DNA of 45,568 nt from a bacterium (GTDB lineage Bacteria > Vulcanimicrobiota > Xenobia > Xenobiales > JADMJV01): positions 10,280 through 55,847 of the forward strand of contig JAFEBA010000009.1 of the NCBI GenBank assembly GCA_018266105.1, read 5' to 3'. The notes beneath the pieces were generated by a model. That model was not told where the DNA came from and did no database searches. It saw nothing but the letters and a program-made list of their open reading frames with translations. A program made the position numbers and the translations under genes. Numbering within the stretch: position 1 is the stretch's first letter; each line of letters begins with the position of its first letter. Positions 1-9,121 of this stretch are shown in pieces.

Positions 1-1
1 C

Positions 2-694
2 TGGGCCGGTCCTCACCATCTGCTCTACACCGCCCTGCCAGACTGGGCTCAGACCCTTGGCATGTGCTTTTCGCTGATGCTGATCGCTCCGTCCTGGGGC
101 GGTATGCTCAATGGTTTGCTGACTTTAAAGGGGGCTTACGATAAGGTCCGCGTCGACCCCATCCTGAAGTTCTTCGTGGTGGCCATCACCTTCTACGGTA
201 TGTCTACTTTTGAAGGCCCGATGCTCTCGATTCGCTCCGTCTCCGCCCTCGGTCACTACACCGACTGGATTGTCGGTCACGTGCACGGCGGCGCCCTCGG
301 CTGGGTCGGTTTCTCCGTCTTCGCAACCCTCTACTACATGGTCCCGCGGCTGTACAATACCAAGCTCTGGTCCACCAAGTTGGCCACCATTCACTTCTGG
401 ATCGCCACCATCGGCATCGTGCTCTATATGGTCTCGATGTGGATCACCGGCGTAACCCAGGGCCTGATGTGGCGCGCCTTCAGTCCCGACGGCAGTCTGA
501 CCTACAGCTTCGTGGAAACCACCAAGATTCTCTTTCCTTACTACATGGTGCGCGCCCTGGGCGGTGCACTCTACCTGTCGGGCCTGCTATTGATGGCCTA
601 CAACCTGGTGCGCACGGCTGCTTCCGGTCGCGCCGTGAATCCGCCGGTCCCCACCGAATCGGTGCGGCCGAGCCGTCTCTCGGAGCAAGTATGA
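2..694 (+). CDS. ccoN: cbb3-type cytochrome c oxidase catalytic subunit I (CcoN), C-terminal part
   Basis: The reading frame is open from base 2, so this gene enters the window from the left and only about 230 C-terminal residues are present. CcoN is the heme-copper subunit that reduces oxygen to water and pumps protons in the inner membrane. The visible part matches the family closely: the [16 protein letters not shown] stretch, the SWGGMLNG segment, and [14 protein letters not shown] with its conserved histidines, followed by hydrophobic helices and a short polar tail. The stop overlaps the ccoO start (ATGA at 691-694), so the two are translationally coupled. The following ccoO-Q-P order makes the assignment secure. 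Heme and CuB ligands lying upstream cannot be checked here. Confidence 0.96.
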   Translation, partial: WAGPHHLLYTALPDWAQTLGMCFSLMLIAPSWGGMLNGLLTLKGAYDKVRVDPILKFFVVAITFYGMSTFEGPMLSIRSVSALGHYTDWIVGHVHGGALGWVGFSVFATLYYMVPRLYNTKLWSTKLATIHFWIATIGIVLYMVSMWITGVTQGLMWRAFSPDGSLTYSFVETTKILFPYYMVRALGGALYLSGLLLMAYNLVRTAASGRAVNPPVPTESVRPSRLSEQV

Positions 695-1374
695 AGAAGG
701 ATCATCGCTGGCTTGAAAGCCAGGGAGTTTTGATGTCGGTTCTTGTCACTGTGCTGGTGCTGGTGGGAGGAATCGTGGAAATCGTCCCTCTCTACTACGT
801 TCGTAGTTCCGTGCCGCCTATCGAAGGAGTCAAGCCTTACACGCCTCTGGAGTTGGAAGGTCGCGACATTTATGTGCGCGAGGGTTGCTACAACTGTCAC
901 AGTCAGATGGTGCGTCCCTTCCGCGACGAGACCGAGCGCTACGGACCCTATTCCAAGGCGGGCGAGTTTGTTTATGACCATCCTTTTCAGTTCGGATCCA
1001 AGCGAACTGGACCGGATCTTCATCGGGTCGGTGGCAAATATCCCGATTCCTGGCACTACTATCATATGCGAAATCCTCGCGAGATCGTTCCCGGCTCGGT
1101 GATGCCGAAGTACACCTGGCTGCACGAGAATGCTCTGGATACTTCGTTGACCAAGCGCAAGATGGAAGTTTTGCGCAAACTGGGTGTGCCTTACACCCAG
1201 GAAGAAATCGACGGCGCCAAGGCAGCCATCGACAAGCAGGCCGGGGAGATCGCCGGGCGTTTGACCGAGCAAAAGGTCGAAAACGTGCAGGCGGACCGCG
1301 AAATCGTGGCCCTGATCGCCTACTTGCAGCGCCTGGGGGGTGACATTCACTGGCGGGAGGCTCAGCAGCAATGA
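691..1374 (+). CDS. ccoO: cbb3-type cytochrome c oxidase monoheme subunit (CcoO)
   Basis: This 227-residue protein has one N-terminal membrane anchor (about residues 14-34) followed by a periplasmic c-type heme domain. The heme site CYNCH is at C66-C69-H70, followed by the family signature SQMVRPF. A methionine in the PGSVMPKY segment is the likely sixth heme ligand. CcoO passes electrons from CcoP toward CcoN. I chose ATG 691 because it overlaps the ccoN stop (ATGA) and gives the usual length; upstream in-frame codons lie inside ccoN. The stop overlaps the ATG of ccoQ at 1371. Length and motifs are ordinary for the family. Confidence 0.97.
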   Translation: MKKDHRWLESQGVLMSVLVTVLVLVGGIVEIVPLYYVRSSVPPIEGVKPYTPLELEGRDIYVREGCYNCHSQMVRPFRDETERYGPYSKAGEFVYDHPFQFGSKRTGPDLHRVGGKYPDSWHYYHMRNPREIVPGSVMPKYTWLHENALDTSLTKRKMEVLRKLGVPYTQEEIDGAKAAIDKQAGEIAGRLTEQKVENVQADREIVALIAYLQRLGGDIHWREAQQQ

Positions 1375-1523
1375 ACGACTTCTCCTGGATTGCTCCGCTT
1401 AAGGAAGCGGTTCTGCTGTTGTTCTTTCTAGTCTTCAGCGGGATCATCGTCTACGCCTGGCGCGTGCGAGATCTCGATGAACTGGCCAGTCTACCCTTTT
1501 GCGACGAGGAGGTCGCCCGATGA
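1371..1523 (+). CDS. ccoQ: cbb3 oxidase small subunit (CcoQ/FixQ)
   Basis: A 50-residue protein starting [13 protein letters not shown], with a single hydrophobic helix (about residues 14-30) followed by a charged tail containing WRVRDLDELASLPF. Size, topology and position between ccoO and ccoP identify it as CcoQ, which stabilises the oxidase complex. It overlaps ccoO by 4 nt at its start (ATGA) and ccoP by 4 nt at its end (ATGA at 1520-1523), so the four oxidase genes form an unbroken coupled chain. The sequence itself is weakly conserved in this family, so the call rests mainly on context and topology. Confidence 0.9.
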   Translation: MNDFSWIAPLKEAVLLLFFLVFSGIIVYAWRVRDLDELASLPFCDEEVAR

Positions 1524-2128
1524 GCGCACCTATTTTAGACCATTCGGTTGATGGTATTGAAGAACTGGATAACCCGCTGCCGCGCTGGTGGCTCTACCTC
1601 TTCTATCTCACCATCATCTTCTCGGCTGGTTACGTGGTTTACTACCCCAGCTTCTGGTTCTGGCCCGGCACGAGCGGTTGGAGCCAAGAGAAGCAGTGGT
1701 CGGACACGAAGATCGTCAAGACCGCCTCGGCCGCTGTGGAAGTGAGTCTGAGCGCCCTGGCCGCCAAGCCTGAGGTGCTGGATGCCGGCAAGAAGGTCTT
1801 TATGAGCACCTGCGCGTCCTGCCACGGCAACAATGCTGAAGGGAAAATCGGTCCCTGTCTGACGGATAGCACCTGGAAGTACGGGAACGAGGATAAGGTC
1901 ATTCTGGAAACCATTAGCAAAGGTCGTCCCGGCGGTATGCCCGCCTGGGGAACCTTCCTGAAGCCCGACCAGATTACCTCAGTTGCCGCCTACATTCATA
2001 GTATTGGTAACACCACGGCGACACCGGCCAATGCTACCACTCCCGCTGCTGCCACACCGGCTGCAGCGGCTACGCCCACGGCCACTCCGGCCGCAACCAC
2101 GGCCACTCCGATCGAGGAGAGCAAATGA
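1520..2128 (+). CDS. ccoP: cbb3-type cytochrome c oxidase subunit III (CcoP), monoheme form
   Basis: A 202-residue protein. The N-terminus has the CcoP signature DGIEELDNPLPRWW followed by a membrane helix and the YYPSFWFWPG motif. A cytochrome c domain follows with a single heme site CASCH (C98, C101, H102) and a candidate axial methionine in GGMPAWG. Typical CcoP is about 300 residues with two heme domains; here the second is absent and replaced by a tail of about 35 residues rich in Ala, Thr and Pro (repeated ATP units) ending EESK. ATG 1520 overlaps the ccoQ stop, and the stop overlaps the ccoG ATG at 2125. The identification is firm; the monoheme state is read directly from the sequence. 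Confidence 0.95.
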   Translation: MSAPILDHSVDGIEELDNPLPRWWLYLFYLTIIFSAGYVVYYPSFWFWPGTSGWSQEKQWSDTKIVKTASAAVEVSLSALAAKPEVLDAGKKVFMSTCASCHGNNAEGKIGPCLTDSTWKYGNEDKVILETISKGRPGGMPAWGTFLKPDQITSVAAYIHSIGNTTATPANATTPAAATPAAAATPTATPAATTATPIEESK

Positions 2129-3429
2129 ATCTCCCTGGCAGCTCCTTCACTGCAGCTCGGAGGAAGATTTATCCGCGCGCAGTGCACGGTCGCTATCGGA
2201 ATCTGCGCAACGGGATCAGCCTGGCTCTCCAGGCAATCTTGTTCGGAGTGCCGTGGCTGCAGTGGGGGGGACGTCAGGCCATTCTGGCCGACTTACCGGG
2301 ACGCAAGCTCTACCTTTTCGGGTTGGTGCTGCACCCGCAGGACACCTATTTCTTACACCTGTTGTTGATTCTGGCGGCGGTTACGCTCTTCTGCGTGAGT
2401 GCCCTGGCTGGACGGATGTGGTGCGGCTATGCCTGTCCCCAAACGATTCTGAGCCAGGCCTTTATCATGGTCGAGCGATGGTGGGAGGGCGATCGCGCCG
2501 CCCGCATCCGTCTGGACAAGGCGGGTTGGACCATCGCCAAACTCACTCGCAAGCTTGGCAAGTGGGTTTGCTGGTCAGCAATGGGGGGCTATCTGGGGGT
2601 GACGGCGGCTGGCTATTTCTTCCCAATCCGCCAGCTAACCGTCACCCCCAGCATCGTCCTGACGGTGATCTTTTTCGCCGTCTGGAGCCTTTTCGAGTTC
2701 GGCTACTTCCGCGAGCAGTTCTGCTCCTACGTGTGTCCCTATGCACGTTTTCAGGGGGCCATGCTGGACGACGAGAGCCTGGTGGTGGCCTATGATCAAA
2801 GTCGAGGCGAGCCTCGGGGCAAGCTCAAAAGCAGCGGCCGCGGCTCCTGCATCGATTGCACCGCTTGCGTGCAGGCATGTCCTATGGGAATTGATATTCG
2901 CACCGGACTTCAACTCGAATGTATCGCCTGTGCCGCCTGCGTGGACGCCTGCGACGAGGTCATGGACCGAGTCGGACAAGAGCGCGGTTTGATCCGATAT
3001 ACCACCTACACCGGTCAGGATCCCAACCCTTTCAGGCCACGGGTGGCCATTTACTTGGGCTTGATCACAGTGCTGGGTTCGCTGCTCGTCTACCTGCTGG
3101 TGAACCGCTCGCCATTGGCCCTGGATGCAGTCCGAGTGGTGTCCCCGGGTGGTCAACTGGCCGTCACCACCCCGGATGGCCACATCAGCAACGTCTTCAA
3201 AGTTCATCTTATCAACCGTCTGGCTTCCCCTCAGACCGTGAATCTGCAAGCTGAGGGTCTCCCGGGCGCGGACCTGCTGGGAGTCACCAATCCAATTCAG
3301 CTGGAGCCCGGTCAGGTGATGGAAGCTCAAGTGATGATGCTGTTGCCGCCCGGCCAGCATCACGGAATCCGTCCCTTTAGTTTCCGGGTGGGCAACACCC
3401 GCAAGGAGGCAACCTTTGTCGTACCCTAA
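2125..3429 (+). CDS. ccoG: cbb3 oxidase assembly ferredoxin-like protein (CcoG/FixG/RdxA)
   Basis: A 434-residue membrane iron-sulfur protein. Several N-terminal membrane helices contain the WCGYACPQTILSQ motif, then CSYVCPYARFQG, then a double 4Fe-4S ferredoxin module (CIDCTACVQACPMG and CIACAACVDACDE), another helix and a C-terminal Ig-like FixG domain. CcoG is thought to act in copper reduction and delivery during cbb3 oxidase assembly. The start overlaps the ccoP stop by 4 nt. The 3' end overlaps the ccoH start by 14 nt. Length and motif order are those of the family. Confidence 0.97.
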   Translation: MNLPGSSFTAARRKIYPRAVHGRYRNLRNGISLALQAILFGVPWLQWGGRQAILADLPGRKLYLFGLVLHPQDTYFLHLLLILAAVTLFCVSALAGRMWCGYACPQTILSQAFIMVERWWEGDRAARIRLDKAGWTIAKLTRKLGKWVCWSAMGGYLGVTAAGYFFPIRQLTVTPSIVLTVIFFAVWSLFEFGYFREQFCSYVCPYARFQGAMLDDESLVVAYDQSRGEPRGKLKSSGRGSCIDCTACVQACPMGIDIRTGLQLECIACAACVDACDEVMDRVGQERGLIRYTTYTGQDPNPFRPRVAIYLGLITVLGSLLVYLLVNRSPLALDAVRVVSPGGQLAVTTPDGHISNVFKVHLINRLASPQTVNLQAEGLPGADLLGVTNPIQLEPGQVMEAQVMMLLPPGQHHGIRPFSFRVGNTRKEATFVVP

Positions 3430-3862
3430 ACCCTGGCCAACCGCCATTGTGGTCAGCCTGACCATTTTCATCACCGTCCAGCTCTCCCTGGTTCGTCTGG
3501 CGGCCAAAGGCTTTGAGGGCCCGGATGACGTCAACTATTATAAAATGGGCCTCGAATATAGTAAGGAACTGGAGCGACAAAAGGTCCAGCGCCGCAATGG
3601 GTGGCATCTTGAGGTTTTGCGCCACAATCCGCTGGAGTGCCGCATCCTGGACCGAGACGGGCGTCCCCTGGAGGATGGCAAACTGGATGTGACCTTTAAG
3701 CGTCCCGCTACTCGCATTCAAGATCAGGCTCAGCAGGCAACCTGGCAGAACGGGGCTTTCCAGGCTCAATGGAAGCCGGCCCCGGGACCCTGGCTGGTCG
3801 ATTTTCACTTTCTTTGCCGCGGCCAGGAATTTCGTAGCCGGCAGCGCTGGAGCATGCTGTGA
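3416..3862 (+). CDS. ccoH: FixH-family cbb3 oxidase assembly protein (CcoH)
   Basis: A 148-residue protein with one N-terminal membrane helix (about residues 8-30) and a periplasmic domain. The YYKMGLEYSKELERQK segment matches the FixH pattern, in which a YYxxG/A motif follows the helix. The start is a TTG at 3416, inside the 3' end of ccoG; no later start would preserve the membrane helix. CcoH is needed for assembly or stability of the cbb3 complex. The stop TGA (3860-3862) overlaps the GTG start of ccoI. The position between ccoG and ccoI is canonical. Confidence 0.9.
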   Translation: MSYPKPWPTAIVVSLTIFITVQLSLVRLAAKGFEGPDDVNYYKMGLEYSKELERQKVQRRNGWHLEVLRHNPLECRILDRDGRPLEDGKLDVTFKRPATRIQDQAQQATWQNGAFQAQWKPAPGPWLVDFHFLCRGQEFRSRQRWSML

Positions 3863-6225
3863 GCTGCAAGCATTGCGGCCAGGATAGCCAGGGCGCGGAG
3901 TTCTGCTGCCGGGGCTGCCAGGCCGCCTATTCGCTGGTTCATTCCTTAGGTCTGGATATTTATTATCAGTATCGGGACGCCTCGGCTCCGGTGGAGGAGG
4001 CGGCCAGTTTGGCCCTCTACCGCGATCCGGAGGTTGCACAGGGACTGCTTTTCGAGGGTGAGTATCACTGCTTGCTGGATGGTCTCCACTGCGCTGCCTG
4101 CGCCTGGCTGGTGGAGCGAGCCCTGGGTCAGATGCCGGGTTTGCAGTCCGTGCAGGTCAACTACAGCACTCAGCGCTTGCGTTTTCAGCCCGAATCTTAT
4201 GAGCAGTTATTGCCGGCCCTGGAGCGGGTTCAGCAGCTAGGTTACCGGGCCATCCCCTACGATCCCAATAAGAACGAGCGGCCCCGGGCTCGGGCAGACC
4301 GAATGCTGTTGATGCGCTTTGGGGTGGCCGCCTCGGCCGCCGGCAATGTCATGTTGGCGGCTCTGGCTCTCTATTCTGGGGCCGACCTTGATCAGGCCTA
4401 CCGCCCACTCTTTCAAAAACTGAGTTTTGTGCTTTGCCTGCCGGTTGTCTTCTTCTCGGCCGTGCCCTTTTGGACAGGTGCCCGCAATGCGCTGCGCCAG
4501 CGCCGGCTAACCACGGACGTTTCCATCTCGCTGGGCCTGGGAGTGACCTTCCTTTATAGCCTGGTGGCGACCTGGCTGGGCCGCCAGCACGTCTACTTTG
4601 ATACCGTCGCCATGTTTGTTTTCGTGCTGCTTTTGGGGCGCCTGTTAGAGGGAGCTGCCCGCTCCAAGGCGGGACTGGCGGTCGAGCGCTTGCTTTCTCT
4701 GCAAGACCACAGCGCCTGGTGTTGGAACGGTGATACCTACGAGGAAATTCCGGCGGACCGACTCAAGCTAGGTGATCGGGTCCAGGTTCGGGCCGGAGCC
4801 CGAGTTCCAGCCGATGGGCGGGTGCTCAGCGGGCGCTGCTCGGCCGACGAGTCTCACCTAACCGGGGAGTCCCAGCCGCGCTGGCTGCAGCCCGGAGATT
4901 CCGTCTACGGCGGCAGTCTCTGTCTGGACGGGGTGCTGGAGGTTGAGCTCACCCAGTTGGGCGGTACCAGTCTGCTGGCGCAGGTGGCCCGGATGGTGGA
5001 AAGCGCCCAGTGCACCCCGGCTCCGATCCAGCGCGCCGCCGACCGATTGGCGGGAGTGCTTTTGCCGCTCATTCTTTTGCTCTCGGCGCTGACCTTGGTT
5101 CTTACTCACGACCTGGACCGCTCGCTGGCGGTCTTGATCATCACCTGCCCCTGTGCCTTGGGCATTGCCACCCCTCTGGTGGTGAGCCTGGCCGCCGGTG
5201 TTGCCGCCCGTCACGGCGTTCTCTTCCGAGACGGATTGACCATCGAGACGGCCCGCCAGGTCACTCATGTTGTGCTGGACAAGACCGGGACTTTGACTGA
5301 GGGCCGCCTGCAGTTGGTAGACGGCCCTCAGGACCAGCGTTTGCTCTGGGCCGCCAGCCTGGAGGCTCCTTGCCAGCATCCTCTGGCCGCAGCTCTGCGA
5401 CGGGCCTGCCCGGAGCCTTTACTCCAGGTGGAGGACTGGCAACTGACAGCCGGTCAGGGTGTGCAGGGGCGAATCGGCGACCGTTTCATGCGGCTGGGCA
5501 GGGCCGAGTTTCTGGGGCGGCCTGAACTGGCCGGCGACACCACCAGCGTGTGGTTAGAAGTGGACGGTCAGATCTCCGCCCAGTTTGGATTTCAAGACCA
5601 ACTGCGGCCGGAGGCCGCCGATTTTGTGGGTTACCTGCAGTCTCAGGGTCTGCAGGTCTGGCTGGCCAGCGGAGACCGGGCGGCGGTGGCTGAAAGTGTG
5701 GCTCGGGAGCTGGGCATCCGTCATGTGCGCAGCCAGTGCTTACCTCTGGACAAGGTTGAACTCTTGGAGCAACTCCAGTCCACAGGTGGAGTGGTTGCCT
5801 TCCTGGGCGACGGCATCAACGACGCGCCCGCCCTGCGCAAAGCCAACCTCGGCATCTGCGTGGCCAACGGCAGTGAACTGAGCTGGGAGGTTGCCGATAT
5901 CGTTCTTTTGCGTCCCGGGCTGGCTCCAGCTGTGCTGGCCCTTCAGTTGGCCAGGCGGGCCTGGACTCATCTGACCGTCAATTTGGGTCTGGCCTTGGTC
6001 TACAACGCGGTGGCAATTCCCTCAGCTGCTCTCGGGTTGATCACTCCGTTGGTGGCGGCAGTGGCTATGCCGCTGTCTTCGCTGGTGGTGGTCGCCAATT
6101 CACTTTTGATCCTCAACTATAAGGAGAAGCATGGACGCGCTTTATTTTCTCATCCCGGCCGCCCTGGTGCTGTCGGCGTGCGGGCTCAGTCTCTTCATCT
6201 GGGCAGTGCGCCACGGCCAGTTTGA
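3859..6225 (+). CDS. ccoI: copper-translocating P1B-type ATPase for cbb3 oxidase (CcoI/FixI)
   Basis: A 788-residue P-type ATPase starting at GTG 3859. The N-terminus has the cysteine cluster CKHCG...CCRGC typical of CcoI, then a heavy-metal-associated domain with LHCAACAW. Transmembrane helices carry the CPC metal site (C430-P431-C432). The phosphorylated aspartate is D474 in DKTGT, and the ATP-binding hinge GDGINDAP is present. CcoI exports copper that is loaded into the CuB site of the oxidase. The natural end of the family is just after the last membrane helix; here the frame continues about 33 residues further, reading through the first 95 nt of ccoS in another frame. Those extra residues look non-native. 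Confidence 0.97.
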   Translation: MSCKHCGQDSQGAEFCCRGCQAAYSLVHSLGLDIYYQYRDASAPVEEAASLALYRDPEVAQGLLFEGEYHCLLDGLHCAACAWLVERALGQMPGLQSVQVNYSTQRLRFQPESYEQLLPALERVQQLGYRAIPYDPNKNERPRARADRMLLMRFGVAASAAGNVMLAALALYSGADLDQAYRPLFQKLSFVLCLPVVFFSAVPFWTGARNALRQRRLTTDVSISLGLGVTFLYSLVATWLGRQHVYFDTVAMFVFVLLLGRLLEGAARSKAGLAVERLLSLQDHSAWCWNGDTYEEIPADRLKLGDRVQVRAGARVPADGRVLSGRCSADESHLTGESQPRWLQPGDSVYGGSLCLDGVLEVELTQLGGTSLLAQVARMVESAQCTPAPIQRAADRLAGVLLPLILLLSALTLVLTHDLDRSLAVLIITCPCALGIATPLVVSLAAGVAARHGVLFRDGLTIETARQVTHVVLDKTGTLTEGRLQLVDGPQDQRLLWAASLEAPCQHPLAAALRRACPEPLLQVEDWQLTAGQGVQGRIGDRFMRLGRAEFLGRPELAGDTTSVWLEVDGQISAQFGFQDQLRPEAADFVGYLQSQGLQVWLASGDRAAVAESVARELGIRHVRSQCLPLDKVELLEQLQSTGGVVAFLGDGINDAPALRKANLGICVANGSELSWEVADIVLLRPGLAPAVLALQLARRAWTHLTVNLGLALVYNAVAIPSAALGLITPLVAAVAMPLSSLVVVANSLLILNYKEKHGRALFSHPGRPGAVGVRAQSLHLGSAPRPV

Positions 6226-6268
6226 CGACCTGGAAAGCCCCGCCTGGAAGATCTTTTTAGATGTTTGA
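6131..6268 (+). CDS. ccoS: cbb3 oxidase maturation protein (CcoS), overlapping the ccoI 3' end
   Basis: A 45-residue protein starting MDALYFLIPAALVLS, with one hydrophobic helix, then FIWAVRHGQFDDLESPAW, the CcoS family signature. It begins at ATG 6131 with a good Shine-Dalgarno (AAGGAG, 5 nt upstream). CcoS is needed for insertion of heme and copper into CcoN. Its first 95 nt lie inside the 3' end of ccoI in a different frame, and its stop overlaps the next gene by 8 nt (ATGTTTGA at 6261-6268). The product is too short for most gene callers. It completes the canonical ccoGHIS set. Confidence 0.93.
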   Translation: MDALYFLIPAALVLSACGLSLFIWAVRHGQFDDLESPAWKIFLDV

Positions 6269-6854
6269 AGCCTTCTTGCTGGGGTTTCTGGGCAGCTGGC
6301 ACTGCGCTTTGATGTGCGGTGGCTTTCTCTGGGGCGCCCGACCCTGGCCCTACCTGGTGGGTCGATTGCTCGGCTATGCCTGCGTGGGAGCGGCTCTGGG
6401 CTGGGGGGGTCATTGGCTGCTGGGCTACCTGGGTAGCCGATTGCTGTTGGGCCTATCTGGACTGATGTTGCTCTTTATGGCCCGTGCCCGCGGGCCCGTT
6501 CAAGCCCAGAACAAAGCCACCCTGCTGGGGTTTGTGCTGAAGGAGCTGGGCCCCTGGCTGCGCGCTCCCGGGCCTCGCGCTCGATTCTTATTGGGCCTGG
6601 TCACGGCCGTGTTTCCCTGCGGCCTGCTATCGGCAGCCTGGCTGATGGCGATGAATCAGGGAACCCCGTCTCGAGCCGCAATCTCGATGGTGTGGTTTGC
6701 ACTGGGCAGCACCCCTGGGCTGATGTTGCCCCGCTGGCTGGGCCGGTTGGGCGGTGCCATCGCTCCGGTCGCCCTTTATCTGGCCTCGGGCTGGATGCTG
6801 ATGATGGCTCTCTGGCCCGAAGCCGGCCCTGGAGCCGGACCGCTCTGCCACTAG
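6261..6854 (+). CDS. UreH_2/DsbD-like (sulfite exporter TauE/SafE-annotated) membrane protein
   Basis: A 197-residue polytopic membrane protein with roughly six helices. Two short cysteine motifs, GSWHCALMCGG near the N-terminus and VFPCGLLSAAW at about residue 115, are the hallmark of the cytochrome c biogenesis/DsbD-like transmembrane family (UreH_2 type). Members are commonly encoded at the end of cco operons and are thought to help copper or heme handling for cbb3 oxidase. The start overlaps ccoS by 8 nt, so it belongs to the same operon. The annotation 'sulfite exporter' often given to this family is probably misleading here. The exact substrate is unknown. Confidence 0.85.
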   Translation: MFEAFLLGFLGSWHCALMCGGFLWGARPWPYLVGRLLGYACVGAALGWGGHWLLGYLGSRLLLGLSGLMLLFMARARGPVQAQNKATLLGFVLKELGPWLRAPGPRARFLLGLVTAVFPCGLLSAAWLMAMNQGTPSRAAISMVWFALGSTPGLMLPRWLGRLGGAIAPVALYLASGWMLMMALWPEAGPGAGPLCH

Positions 6855-6908
6855 AGCTGTTACAGATTTGAAGAGCCCGATGGCTGAATAGCCCCTGCCA
6901 GTGCGCGG

Positions 6909-9020
6909 CTAGTTCACCAACTGATTGGACTTCGAGCCGCCCAACACCTGAACCAGACGCTTGGACAGTTGGCGAGTGGTGAATGGCTTGTTCAGGAGCG
7001 GAAGTGGCTTGCCGTCCAGGACCGGGGCTTGATCGGCAAAACCCGACATCAGCAGGATATGCGGCACCGAGGAGGCCAGTCGGCGAGCCAGTTCGACTCC
7101 ATTCATGCCCGGAAGGACGATGTCGCTGAGCAAAAGGTCGAAAGCTCCCGGTCGAATCATGGTCAGAGCTTCTTCGCAGCTGCGCGCGGCCGTCACCTGG
7201 TAGCCTTGCAGAGTCAGCTGCCTCTCCAGCAAGCTGCGCAAGGCGTCCTGGTCTTCCACCAGCAAAATTTTAGCTCCCCTGACGGGCAGCTTGATCGCTC
7301 CGGAGCTGTCCATACGGGGCGCCACGGCCTCAGGGTCGAGAGGGAGCCAGATTCGAAAGCGCGTTCCCTGGCCTGGCTTGCTTTCGGCCATCATCAGGCC
7401 TCCGGCTCGACGGGCGATGCTTTCGCTCACCGCCAAACCCAGACCGTGCCCTTTGGTTCCCTTGGTTGAGAAGAATGGATCAAAGGCGCGGGCCAGGACT
7501 TCCGGGCTCATCCCCGTTCCCGTGTCGCGGACTTCGATGCAGACATAGGAAGCCGGTGGCAGACTGGCGGGCGGCGGCAACTCGTCGGTGAGCTCAATCG
7601 TAAATGTGCCACCGCTGGGCATCGCATCCGAGGCGTTGACCGCCAAATTCAGCAAGATCTGATCAAGGTCTCCGGGAACGACCCGAACCATGGCTGGTGA
7701 ATCATGAAGCAGTACTACAAGTTCGATGCCACCCGCCAGACTGCGCCGAAGCATGGAAGTCAGGCCTCGAATGCGTTCGCTCAGATCCGTCAATTGGGGT
7801 GAGTCCAGTTTGGAGCGACTGAGTCTTAAGAGCTTTCCGGTCAGCTCCTTGGCCCGTTCCCCGGCATCCAGAATGTCGTTGGCGTCCTGCCAGCGCGAGT
7901 CTTCTTTCGGGAAGCTATCCCGCAGGCATTCGCTGATGCCCATGACCACCGTGAGCATGTTATTGAAGTCATGCGCGATTCCGCCAGCCAGCTGGCCGAC
8001 CACCTCAATTTTTTGGGCGCTGAGAAGCTGATTTTCCAGTTTGAGCCTTTCGGTGGCATCGCGGACCACCAGCACGAGATAGCGTTCGCCGTCAAAAGAC
8101 TGACAGATCCCGCTGGCTTCGATGGGTTGGTCGGTGCTGGCCTTGAGTTCAAAGGCGCTGCCTTCCTCCATTGGTTCGGGCCAGCGAATGCCGGTCAGCG
8201 GCCGAACTTCGGAAAGGCGGGGAAGGGAGGCTACATCCAGGGCCAGCAAACGCACGGCCGCCTGATTCCAGTCCAGAATCTTCAGGTTCTGGGCGGAAGC
8301 CACCAGAATCCCCTCGCTGCTGGCGTCGAGCAGAACTTTGAAGCGCGAAAGCTCACGGGTTCGCTGAGCCACCTTGGTATTCAGACTCTGATTGGCCTCT
8401 TCCAGGCCTGCCTGGGCCTCTCGCAATTGGCCCACCAATTCACGGTTTTGGTAGGCCAGCAGAGCGCTCCGTCGCTGCAGTCGGTGACTGCGCAGCCCGA
8501 CTCCCAGCATGACCGCCCAGCAGATCGGCACCAGCCTGGCAATTCCAACTAATCCCGGTTCGATCGAGGTAAACGCGTGCAGGCACATGGGCACGAGCGA
8601 GCAGGTCAGGTAGAGCATCAGGGAAGGCAGGTGGCTGGAAGAGCTGGTGACGGAAGAAGCGGCTCCGCCAAGGATGAGAACGAATAGATACAGTTGAAGG
8701 CTCGGTTGCTCGGGAACCATCAGCCACAAACCGGCCAACCCGAAGGTGATCCCGTTCAGGGTAGCGCTCAGCGCGCGCAGAGTGGCCCAGAGCTTGTAGT
8801 GACGACGGCCCGCTCGGCGGAAGCCCCAGCACAATCCCAGACTGGTCAGGGTGGCCGTGATCAGACCGAGCCTCCAAGGAGCCAGCCAGATCAGCCCGGA
8901 GTTGCCCAGAACTTCAGTGACGAGCCAACCGATCAGGGGGAAGGAAAGAATGACCGGGGGCAAGGTCTGATAGTTTGCCTCCAATAGCTCCCAGCGAACT
9001 TCCTTCGGCAAGGACTCCAT
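6909..9020 (-). CDS. membrane hybrid sensor histidine kinase with PAS and C-terminal receiver
   Basis: 703 residues. The N-terminal 180 residues contain about five or six hydrophobic segments, a membrane sensor of unknown ligand. A coiled-coil linker follows, then a PAS-like domain (about 225-330), a HisKA domain with GGIAHDFNNML (phosphorylatable H350), a HATPase domain with NLAVNASDAMP, DTGTGM and GHGLGLA, and a receiver with phospho-acceptor D633 in SDIVLPGMNG. The HDFNN class of kinase usually carries its receiver in this order. No dedicated output protein is adjacent. It lies downstream of the 485-residue gene with a gap of about 100 nt, so it may be a separate transcript or the tail of that operon. 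Confidence 0.93.
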   Translation of the reverse strand: MESLPKEVRWELLEANYQTLPPVILSFPLIGWLVTEVLGNSGLIWLAPWRLGLITATLTSLGLCWGFRRAGRRHYKLWATLRALSATLNGITFGLAGLWLMVPEQPSLQLYLFVLILGGAASSVTSSSSHLPSLMLYLTCSLVPMCLHAFTSIEPGLVGIARLVPICWAVMLGVGLRSHRLQRRSALLAYQNRELVGQLREAQAGLEEANQSLNTKVAQRTRELSRFKVLLDASSEGILVASAQNLKILDWNQAAVRLLALDVASLPRLSEVRPLTGIRWPEPMEEGSAFELKASTDQPIEASGICQSFDGERYLVLVVRDATERLKLENQLLSAQKIEVVGQLAGGIAHDFNNMLTVVMGISECLRDSFPKEDSRWQDANDILDAGERAKELTGKLLRLSRSKLDSPQLTDLSERIRGLTSMLRRSLAGGIELVVLLHDSPAMVRVVPGDLDQILLNLAVNASDAMPSGGTFTIELTDELPPPASLPPASYVCIEVRDTGTGMSPEVLARAFDPFFSTKGTKGHGLGLAVSESIARRAGGLMMAESKPGQGTRFRIWLPLDPEAVAPRMDSSGAIKLPVRGAKILLVEDQDALRSLLERQLTLQGYQVTAARSCEEALTMIRPGAFDLLLSDIVLPGMNGVELARRLASSVPHILLMSGFADQAPVLDGKPLPLLNKPFTTRQLSKRLVQVLGGSKSNQLVN

Positions 9021-9121
9021 GCTGAAAGCAATTCGTTAACAAAGCTTAAAGACCTGGACCGATCAGGAAATATAGGGACTACCCCCGGTTCATTTGTACC
9101 GCTTTGGTCCAGCTATTCGGC

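Noticed and set aside
598..1371. Long open frame on the minus strand opposite ccoO
   Set aside because: It is antisense to a certain gene, has no family signature or ribosome binding site, and arises from high-GC codon structure.
2635..3534. 299-codon minus-strand frame opposite ccoG
   Set aside because: ccoG has intact iron-sulfur motifs across this region; the antisense frame has none.
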